Below the pieces are notes generated by a model, which had not been told where the DNA came from, searched no databases, and worked only from the letters and a program-made list of their open reading frames with translations. Of a stretch of 58,478 nt of DNA, positions 52,345 to 58,478 are shown in pieces. Source of the stretch: an uncultured Oscillospiraceae bacterium (GTDB lineage: Bacteria; Bacillota; Clostridia; Oscillospirales; Oscillospiraceae); assembly GCA_910585265.1 (NCBI GenBank), contig CAJUCA010000013.1:1-58478 (forward strand), read 5' to 3'. How positions within the stretch are numbered: the first letter of the stretch is position 1; every line of letters starts with the position of its first letter. Both the position numbers and the translations under genes were made by a program.

Positions 52345-52365
52345 GCACGCTAATGATTAGCGTGC
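52345..52365 (+). promoter_or_regulatory. MarR operator
   Basis: A perfect palindrome: GCACGCTAAT (52345-52354), one central base, ATTAGCGTGC (52356-52365), at the transcription start. Size and place suit autoregulation by the MarR protein. Confidence 0.75.
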
Positions 52366-52386
52366 GAATGATTGGAGGGTTCCACC

Positions 52387-52917
52387 ATGGACGAGCGATC
52401 CGGCCTGCTGCTCCACCAGCTCCTGCGCGCCCACCACAACGCGGTGTCCGCCGCCCTGGGCGCGCGGGGGCTGCGGGACATCGGCTCCCCCCGGCTGCTG
52501 TGGGAGCTGTCCACCTTCCCCGACGACCCCGCCCAGGCCCCCACCCAAAAGGAGCTGGCCGACCGCCTCCACAGCGCGCCGCCCACCATCGCCGCCTCCC
52601 TGAAGGCGTTGGAGCGGCAGGGCTACGTGGAGCGGCGCACCGACCAGCGGGACACCCGGCGCAACCGCGTGGCCATCACCCGGAAGGGGCGGGACGCCCT
52701 CGCCCAGGGGATGGACGCCTTTTTGCAGGTGGACGCCCACCTGTACCACGGCTTCTCCCCCGAGGAGCGGGAGCAGGTCCGGCAGTTCCACCGGCGTATG
52801 CTGGCCAACCTCTACCAGATCGGCGGGGACAGGCGGCAGGAGCCGCTTTCCGATCCCCTGGGCCCGCCGCCGGAGCCCTCCCCGCAACCCTTTGAAAGGA
52901 AGTGTGACCTTTGCTGA
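52387..52917 (+). CDS. MarR-family transcriptional regulator
   Basis: A 176-residue winged-helix repressor: PTQKELADRLHSAPPTIAAS (helix-turn-helix, about 53-72), then the wing ERRTDQRDTRRNRVAITRKG with the conserved Asp-x-Arg. Start ATG 52387 with GGAGG 9 bases upstream. The palindrome at 52345-52365 is its probable operator. The stop overlaps the start of the first ABC subunit: a self-repressed drug-exporter operon by family analogy. Confidence 0.95.
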   Translation: MDERSGLLLHQLLRAHHNAVSAALGARGLRDIGSPRLLWELSTFPDDPAQAPTQKELADRLHSAPPTIAASLKALERQGYVERRTDQRDTRRNRVAITRKGRDALAQGMDAFLQVDAHLYHGFSPEEREQVRQFHRRMLANLYQIGGDRRQEPLSDPLGPPPEPSPQPFERKCDLC

Positions 52918-54647
52918 AACGCCTTGCCTCCTACCTGCGGGGCTATGAACGGTACGCCGCGGCCTCCCCCCTGCTGGTGGTGGCGGAAACCCTGTGCGAG
53001 CTGGTGCTCCCCCTGCTCATGGCCCGGATCATCAACGAGGGCATTGAGGGGAACGACATGGCGGTGATCTGGCAGTCCGGCGGGCTGATGGTGCTGGTGG
53101 CCGTCCTCGCCACGGCGGCGGGAGGGGCCGCCGCCCGCTGCGCCGCCTACGCCGCCCAGGGCCTGGGGGCCAACCTGCGCCGGGCGGAGTTTGAGAAAAT
53201 CGCCTCCTTCTCCTTCGCGGACATCGACCGGTTTTCCTCCTCCTCCCTCATCACCCGGCTCACCAACGACCTGACCAACGTGCAGAACGTGGCGGTGATG
53301 TGCCTGCGCATCCTCATCCGGGGCGTCACCATGACCGTGGCCAGCGTGATCCTCACCCTGTCCCTCAGCCCCCGCCTGGCCCTGGTGGTGTGCGTGGTGC
53401 TGCCCTTCATGGCGGCGGCCCTGGGCCTGCTGATGAAGATCTGCTTCCCCCTGTTCGAGAAGATGCAGAAGGCCCTGGACCACCTGAACGAGACGGTGCA
53501 GGAAAACCTCATCGCCGTCCGGGTGGTGAAGTCCTACGTCCGGGAAAACCACGAGCGGGAGAAGTTTTTCGACGCCAACAACGGCTTCACCGCCGCCGGG
53601 CTTCAGGCGGTGCTGCGGATTGTGGCCGTCCAGCCCGTGATGATGATCTGCTTCGCCGCCGCCACGGTGCTGGTGCTCTACAACGGCGGCAATCTGGTGC
53701 TCAGCGGCGGGCTGAACATCGGCGATCTCCAGGCCGTCACCGGATACATCATGCAGATCCTCATGTCCGCCATGATGATCGGCATGGCGGTGCTCCAATA
53801 CACCCGGGCCCAGGCGTCCATCCGCCGGGTGTTCGAGGTGCTGGACGCGGAAAGTGCCATCACCGGCGGCGGCGCGGACCGCCTGCCCGCCCCCCGGGGC
53901 CGGGTGGAGTTCCGGGACGTGTCCTTCCGCTACCAGACCGACGGGACGGGGGAGGACGTGCTCAAGCACATCAGCCTCACCGTGGAGCCGGGGGAGTTCG
54001 TGGCCATCGTGGGCGGCACCGGCACCGGAAAGTCCTCCCTGGTGAACCTGATCCCCCGGTTCTACGACGTGCACCGGGGCCAGGTGCTGGTGGACGGGCT
54101 GGACGTGCGGGACTACCCCCTGGACGGCCTCCGGGGCCGCATCGGCATGGTGCTGCAAAATAACGTGCTGTTCTCCGGCACCATCCGGGAAAACCTGCTC
54201 TGGGGCAACGAAAACGCCTCGGAGGAGGAGCTGGCGCAGGCGGCGAGGGACGCCCAGGCCTACGACTTCATCACCTCCTTCCCCGACGGCTTCGACACCA
54301 ATCTGGAGCAGGGGGGCGTGAACGTGTCCGGCGGGCAGAAGCAGCGTCTGTGCATCGCCCGGGCCATGGTGCGCAAACCCGCCGTGCTCATCCTGGACGA
54401 CTCCACCTCCGCCGTGGACTCCGCCACCGAGGGGCGCATACGGGAGTCCTTCCGGGAGAACCTGAAGGGCACCACCGTCATCATCATCGCCCAGCGGATC
54501 AGCTCGGTGCAGTACGCCGACAAGATCGTGGTGCTGGACGAGGGCACGGTGTCCGCCGTGGGCACCCACAGCGAATTGATGGAAACCAGCCCGATCTACC
54601 GGGAGATCTACGATTCCCAGCAGGAAGGAGGCGGGGACAATGGCTGA
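52911..54647 (+). CDS. ABC exporter half-transporter, degenerate-site subunit
   Basis: A 578-residue fused TMD-NBD protein with six helices (residues 15-310). Walker A GGTGTGKSS, signature VSGGQKQR. Walker B reads ILDDSTSAVD with Asp497 in place of the catalytic Glu, and the H-loop reads IIIAQRIS with Gln528 in place of His, so it supplies the non-hydrolytic site of a heterodimer. Start TTG 52911, supported by AAAGGAAGTG and by overlap with the marR stop. Partner: the next gene. By family, a multidrug or peptide/lipid exporter. Confidence 0.95.
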   Translation: MLKRLASYLRGYERYAAASPLLVVAETLCELVLPLLMARIINEGIEGNDMAVIWQSGGLMVLVAVLATAAGGAAARCAAYAAQGLGANLRRAEFEKIASFSFADIDRFSSSSLITRLTNDLTNVQNVAVMCLRILIRGVTMTVASVILTLSLSPRLALVVCVVLPFMAAALGLLMKICFPLFEKMQKALDHLNETVQENLIAVRVVKSYVRENHEREKFFDANNGFTAAGLQAVLRIVAVQPVMMICFAAATVLVLYNGGNLVLSGGLNIGDLQAVTGYIMQILMSAMMIGMAVLQYTRAQASIRRVFEVLDAESAITGGGADRLPAPRGRVEFRDVSFRYQTDGTGEDVLKHISLTVEPGEFVAIVGGTGTGKSSLVNLIPRFYDVHRGQVLVDGLDVRDYPLDGLRGRIGMVLQNNVLFSGTIRENLLWGNENASEEELAQAARDAQAYDFITSFPDGFDTNLEQGGVNVSGGQKQRLCIARAMVRKPAVLILDDSTSAVDSATEGRIRESFRENLKGTTVIIIAQRISSVQYADKIVVLDEGTVSAVGTHSELMETSPIYREIYDSQQEGGGDNG

Positions 54648-56826
54648 GCACGGACCCCACCACGGCCCCCACGGGCGGGGCGGCTTCGGCAAGCCCAAAA
54701 ACCTGCGCCGCACCGCCCTGCGGACCCTGAAGTATATCGCCGCCAGGCCCGCCCTGCTGGCGGCGGCCCTGGCCTGCGTGGTGGTCTCCGCCCTGCTGGG
54801 CGTGGCCGCCACCTACCTGCAAAAGCCCATCATCGACGATATCACCCTGGCCTTCCGGGCGGGGCAGACCCAGCTGCCCTCCCTGCTGGCCGGCTGCCTG
54901 CGGCTCATCGGGGTGTACGCCCTGGCGGCAATCTGCTCCTACGTCCAGTCCAACCTGATGGCCCAGATGGCCCAGAAGGGCTGCAACCGCCTGCGCCGGG
55001 AGCTGTTCGACAAGCTCCAGGAGCTGCCCCTGAGCTACTTCGACGCCCACACCCACGGGGAGCTGATGAGCCGCTTCACCAACGACGCGGACAACGTGCA
55101 GACCGCCCTGGAGCAGTCGGTGGTGCAGCTGCTGTCCAGCGTCATCACCTTCACGGGGGTGGTGGCCATGATGGTCACCCTGTCCCCCCCGCTGTTCCTG
55201 GCCACGGTGGTGATGCTGGCGGCGGTGACGGCGGTGTTCCTGGTGTTCGGCAAGCGCAGCCGGAAGTATTACGCCCGGCAGCAGGCCGCCCTGGGCGCGG
55301 TAAACGGCAACATCCAGGAGATGATCGAGGGGATGAAGGTGGTCAAAGCCTTCAACCACGAGGAGCAGGCCAAGGCCCGGTTCAACGCCCTCAACGAGGA
55401 CTACCGGGCGGCGGCCAGCGAGGCGGGGTTCTACTCCACCGCCATCATGCCGGTGGCCTCCAACCTCACCAACGTGGGCTATGCCGTCACCGCCGTGCTG
55501 GGGGGACTGCTGGCCATGGGCGGCGGGGGCCTGTCCGGGTTCACCTTAGGCTCCCTGGTGATCTATTTGCAGTATAACCGGCAGGTCACCCAGCCGGTGA
55601 ACCAGATCTCCATGCAGATGACCTCCCTGCTGTCCGCCATGGCGGGCGCGGAGCGCATCTTCGCCGTCATGGACGCCCAGCCCGAGGCGGACCGGGGCAG
55701 AGTTACCCTGGTGCCCGTGGAGAAGGACGCCAACGGCTCCCTGTCCAGATTCAGCGGCCCGGGGCGGCCCCGGGCCTGGGCCTGGAAGGTGCCCCGGGAC
55801 TGCGGGCTGACCCTGGTGCCCGTGCTGGTGGGTGCGGACGAGGCCCTCACCGAGCTGGGCCAGGCGGACGGGGCGGGGGATCGCCTCAGGCTCCTGCCCC
55901 CCAACGTGTATTCCGAGACCGGCCAGTGGGTGCGGATCGGCCCGGACGGGGAGCTTACCCCCGTCACGGCGGAGGAGATGGCCTCCCACGGCTGGGCCTG
56001 GAAGTACCCCGGCCCCGACGGGGCGGTGGGCCTGCACCTTATCCGGGGGGCGGTGCGCAACGTCCCCGGCGAGGACTTCTGCTGCACCGAGCTGCGGGGG
56101 GCGGTGCGCCTGAACCAGGTGGACTTCTCCTATGTGGAGGGCAAGCGGATTCTGAAGGAGGTCACCGTCTACGCCAACCCGGGGCAGAAGATCGCCTTCG
56201 TGGGCTCCACCGGGGCGGGCAAGACCACCGTCACCAACCTGATCAACCGCTTTTACGAAATCCAGGGGGGCCTGATCACCTGCGACGGCATCGACGTGCG
56301 GGACATTGAGAAGGACTCCCTCCGGCTGAGCCAGGGGGCGGTGCTCCAGGACACCCACCTGTTCACCGGCACGGTGATGGACAACATCCGCTACGGACGG
56401 CTGGACGCCACCGACGAGGAGTGCGTCCAGGCCGCCAAAACCGCCAACGCCGACGGCTTCATCCGCCGCCTGCCGGAGGGCTACCACACCATGCTCACCG
56501 GGGACGGGGCCAACCTGTCCCAGGGCCAGCGGCAGCTGCTGTCCATCGCCCGGGCGGCGGTGAAGGACCCGCCCATCATGGTGCTGGACGAGGCCACCTC
56601 CTCCATCGACACCCGCACCGAGCGGCACATACAGCAGGGCATGGACGCCCTGATGGAGGGGCGGACGGTGTTCGTCATCGCCCACCGTTTGTCTACCGTC
56701 CGCAACGCGGACTGCATCGTGGTCATCGAGGGGGGCCGGATCATGGAGAAGGGGAGCCACGCCCAGCTCATGGAGGAGAAGGGGCGGTACTACCAGCTCT
56801 ATACCGGGCAGTTTGAATTGGAATAG
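54640..56826 (+). CDS. ABC exporter half-transporter, catalytic subunit with large linker
   Basis: A 728-residue partner of the previous subunit; the genes overlap by 8 bases. NBD: Walker A GSTGAGKTT (522-530), signature NLSQGQRQ, Walker B VLDEATSS with Glu651, H-loop His682 in VIAHRLST. A His-rich N-terminus (EHGPHHGPHGRGG) precedes the first helix. Between TMD and NBD, residues about 354-483 form an unusually long insertion with two WAWK motifs (RAWAWKVP and HGWAWKYPGPDG); related Firmicute exporters usually have a shorter one. AAGGAGG precedes ATG 54640. Confidence 0.95.
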   Translation: MAEHGPHHGPHGRGGFGKPKNLRRTALRTLKYIAARPALLAAALACVVVSALLGVAATYLQKPIIDDITLAFRAGQTQLPSLLAGCLRLIGVYALAAICSYVQSNLMAQMAQKGCNRLRRELFDKLQELPLSYFDAHTHGELMSRFTNDADNVQTALEQSVVQLLSSVITFTGVVAMMVTLSPPLFLATVVMLAAVTAVFLVFGKRSRKYYARQQAALGAVNGNIQEMIEGMKVVKAFNHEEQAKARFNALNEDYRAAASEAGFYSTAIMPVASNLTNVGYAVTAVLGGLLAMGGGGLSGFTLGSLVIYLQYNRQVTQPVNQISMQMTSLLSAMAGAERIFAVMDAQPEADRGRVTLVPVEKDANGSLSRFSGPGRPRAWAWKVPRDCGLTLVPVLVGADEALTELGQADGAGDRLRLLPPNVYSETGQWVRIGPDGELTPVTAEEMASHGWAWKYPGPDGAVGLHLIRGAVRNVPGEDFCCTELRGAVRLNQVDFSYVEGKRILKEVTVYANPGQKIAFVGSTGAGKTTVTNLINRFYEIQGGLITCDGIDVRDIEKDSLRLSQGAVLQDTHLFTGTVMDNIRYGRLDATDEECVQAAKTANADGFIRRLPEGYHTMLTGDGANLSQGQRQLLSIARAAVKDPPIMVLDEATSSIDTRTERHIQQGMDALMEGRTVFVIAHRLSTVRNADCIVVIEGGRIMEKGSHAQLMEEKGRYYQLYTGQFELE

Positions 56827-57170
56827 AACCGCGTCGCGAACAGGCGCAGCGTGACAACGCGGCAAACGGAAAGGGGAGGCCCCGCGGGGCTTCCCCCTTC
56901 TGCTGTTTTGTGGTAGAATAGGAGAAAAGCCCTCCCTCCAAGGGGGGCGATGCTTGCCACAGGCACACACCGCCCCCTTTTAGGGGGAAGGTGCCCCAGT
57001 GCGCACACTGGGGCGGATGAGGGGGCGGACGTGCGGCGCACCTAATCTCTCATTGAGGGCAGGGGCGCACCCCCTACGCGCCCCCTCATCAGTCAGCCTC
57101 CGGCTGACAGCTTCCCCCCTGTGGGGGGAAGCCTTGGAGGGCACAGAACCACAAGAGAGGAGGAACGCCC
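56827..57170. repeat. Intergenic block of hairpin repeats, copy 2
   Basis: No gene in this 344-base gap. It holds the 20-base tail CGAACAGGCGCAGCGTGACA (56837-56856) also seen at 28112, a terminator-like hairpin at 56868-56905 (AAGGGGAGGCCCC with GGGGCTTCCCCCTT), the CAGTGCGCACACTGGGGCG motif shared with 42660-42815, and CTTCCCCCC/GGGGGGAAG hairpin arms near 57110-57132. Confidence 0.6.
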
Positions 57171-58412
57171 ATGTCCGTCGTCACCCGCCAATTCCAAATG
57201 GTCTACCTCCTGTTGGAACGGGGCCGCATGACCGCCGCCGAGCTGGCGGAGCGGCTGGAGGTGTCCCAGCGCACCGTGCTGCGGGACGTGGACGCCCTTT
57301 CCGCCGCCGGGGTGCCCGTCTACACCACCCAGGGGGCCGGGGGCGGGGTGGACCTCCTGCCGGGGCACGTGCTGGACCGGGCCGCCCTGTCCGACCAGGA
57401 GCAGCGGCAGCTACTGCTGGCCCTGCAAAGCCTCCCGGCGGGGGAGGGGGAGCAGGCCCTCACCAAGCTGTCCGCCCTGTTCCGCCGGGAGCGGGAGGAC
57501 TGGCTCCAGGTGGACCTGACCCGCTGGGGGGCGGGGGCGGCGGACAATGAAACGTTCCAGCTTTTGAAGCGGGCGGCCCTGGAGCGGCAGATCCTCCGGT
57601 TCCACTACGCCAGCTCCTACGGCTCCACCACGCCCCGGCGGGTGCTCCCCGCCCGGCTGGTATTCAAGGGACAGGGGTGGTATTTGCAGGCCTTCGATCT
57701 GGACCGGGAGGACTACCGCACCTTCCGCCTGTCCCGCATTCTCTCCCCCCAGCCCACCGGGGAGACCTTCCACCGCCGCCTGGAGCCGCCGGAGGCGGAC
57801 TACTCCGGCGAGATCCCGCCCCTGTTCCGGGCGGAGGTCCGTCTGCGCTTTGCCCCCGCCCTGGCCTACCGGGTGTACGACGAGTTCGACCAGAGCTGCG
57901 TGGCCGTCCAGCCCGACGGCGCGCTGGTGGTGGAGACGGTGCTGCCGGAGGACCAGTGGCTGTACGGCTACCTGCTCAGCTTCGGCACCGGGGTGGAGGT
58001 GCTCTCGCCAGCCCTCCTGCGGCGGAGGCTGGCGGCCCTGGGCCGGGAAATTTATTTCGCCCATTCCTCGGAACCTGACACACCCTGTCAGGTTTCCGGT
58101 GGTATGCTGGAGCCATCCAAACCAAAGGAGGTTCCAGCCATGGAACAATACAAAGACATGACCTTTTGCCAGTCCTGCGGGATGCCCCTGGCCCCCGGCA
58201 CCGCCCACGGCACCGAGGCGGACGGCTCCGCCAGCCCGGACTACTGCTCCTACTGCTACCAGGACGGAAAATTCGCGGGGGAGATGACCATGGACGAGAT
58301 GATCGACTTCTGCGCCCCCATGATGGCCCAGGGCAATCCGGGCATGACGGAGGATCAGGCCAAGGTTCAGATGCGGCAGTTTTTCCCCATGCTGAAGCGG
58401 TGGAGGAAGTAA
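57171..58412 (+). CDS. WYL-domain regulator reading in frame into zinc-ribbon protein
   Basis: One open frame of 413 codons from ATG 57171 (AGAGAGGAGG upstream). Residues 1-60: DeoR-type helix-turn-helix (TAAELAERLEVSQRTVLRDV). Residues about 135-220: WYL domain (LRFHYASSYG, GWYLQAFDLDREDYRTFRLS). WCX-like tail to about 305. The frame then continues through a palindrome, a ribosome site and the ATG of a zinc-ribbon protein without a stop. Either a true fusion or a regulator that lost its stop; because an AAAGGAGG stands before ATG 58141, the second domain is probably also made alone. Confidence 0.85.
   Translation: MSVVTRQFQMVYLLLERGRMTAAELAERLEVSQRTVLRDVDALSAAGVPVYTTQGAGGGVDLLPGHVLDRAALSDQEQRQLLLALQSLPAGEGEQALTKLSALFRREREDWLQVDLTRWGAGAADNETFQLLKRAALERQILRFHYASSYGSTTPRRVLPARLVFKGQGWYLQAFDLDREDYRTFRLSRILSPQPTGETFHRRLEPPEADYSGEIPPLFRAEVRLRFAPALAYRVYDEFDQSCVAVQPDGALVVETVLPEDQWLYGYLLSFGTGVEVLSPALLRRRLAALGREIYFAHSSEPDTPCQVSGGMLEPSKPKEVPAMEQYKDMTFCQSCGMPLAPGTAHGTEADGSASPDYCSYCYQDGKFAGEMTMDEMIDFCAPMMAQGNPGMTEDQAKVQMRQFFPMLKRWRK
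58072..58094 (+). promoter_or_regulatory. Operator-like palindrome inside the WYL reading frame
   Basis: Perfect arms AACCTGACA (58072-58080) and TGTCAGGTT (58086-58094) around CACCC, upstream of a TATGCT (58103-58108) and the start at 58141. Probably the WYL regulator's site controlling the zinc-ribbon gene. Confidence 0.6.
58141..58412 (+). CDS. Zinc-ribbon protein (internal start of the same frame)
   Basis: A 90-residue protein starting MEQYKDMTFCQSCGMPLAPG, with AAAGGAGG 8 bases before the ATG. It matches the putative zinc-ribbon family: CQSCGMPL, DYCSYCYQDGKF, then MTMDEMIDFCAPMM. In relatives it is a free-standing protein, often next to a WYL regulator. Here it is nested in frame at the end of 57171-58412. 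Function unknown. Confidence 0.7.
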
Positions 58413-58428
58413 GAAGCGCGAGGGAATA

Positions 58429-58460
58429 GGAACCCCCCGGCGAAGCCGGGGGTTCTTCCT
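58429..58460 (+). terminator. Terminator of WYL/zinc-ribbon genes
   Basis: GAACCCCCCGGC and GCCGGGGGTTC around GAA, then TTCCT. Confidence 0.75.
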
Positions 58461-58478
58461 ATACGGGCAAAGCCCTAT

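Overview
The window looks like chromosomal DNA from a high-GC Gram-positive gut Firmicute, most likely Oscillospiraceae (Flavonifractor / Lawsonibacter / Pseudoflavonifractor type). The basis is GC-rich codon use with AGGAGG-type ribosome sites, sigma-A promoters that nearly all have 17-base spacers, a T-box leader, a yybP-ykoY leader, DUF1836, DegV and SLH-domain proteins, and str-operon gene order. This taxonomic call is an inference; no search was run. No phage, CRISPR array, rRNA or tRNA gene was seen.

Layout. 1-5.5 kb: a thiolase cut by the window edge, a secreted transglutaminase/SLH protein, and a P-type cation ATPase behind a manganese-type (yybP-ykoY) riboswitch. 5.6-11.1 kb: the str operon on the minus strand (L7Ae-like, rpsL, rpsG, fusA, then tuf with its own promoter), with rpmE divergent. 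11.3-14.0 kb: flavin reductase-like protein, nitrilase-family amidase, hflX. 14.0-15.5 kb: an accessory stretch with a double cloverleaf palindromic element, a small XRE regulator divergent from a cysteine-rich miniprotein, and two tandem copies of an unidentified, strongly promoted structured RNA. 15.5-19.8 kb: MoxR ATPase / DUF58 / transglutaminase operon. 19.8-24.9 kb: a hybrid histidine kinase and three small envelope-type proteins behind a structured leader. 24.9-27.5 kb: cysE-cysS under a cysteine T-box. 27.6-38.5 kb: a zinc-ribbon membrane protein, a second SLH protein behind a second copy of the same leader RNA, mnmE, an XRE gene cut by an in-frame TAG, DUF1836, DegV, a GntR/ABC operon, an aromatic-acid-exporter-like protein, sfsA and a SprT-like protein. 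38.5-46.9 kb: malQ, glycogen phosphorylase, phosphosugar mutase with an AIM24-like protein, M29 aminopeptidase. 47-52.1 kb: asnA, a LytTR/DUF3021 operon, asnS. 52.3-58.5 kb: a MarR-controlled heterodimeric ABC exporter, then a WYL regulator that reads in frame into a zinc-ribbon protein.

The most unusual content is non-coding: (1) two diverged copies of one leader RNA (about 23181-23402 and 28226-28443) with the same outer stem plus three hairpins, upstream of envelope genes; (2) a 304-bp tandem duplication carrying two copies of a ~202-nt RNA behind near-consensus promoters; (3) a 182-bp element that folds as two adjacent three-hairpin cloverleaves between terminal inverted repeats; (4) a dispersed palindromic repeat family with GTAGGGG ends that supplies the stop codons of cysE and malQ. 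Functions of all four are unproven.
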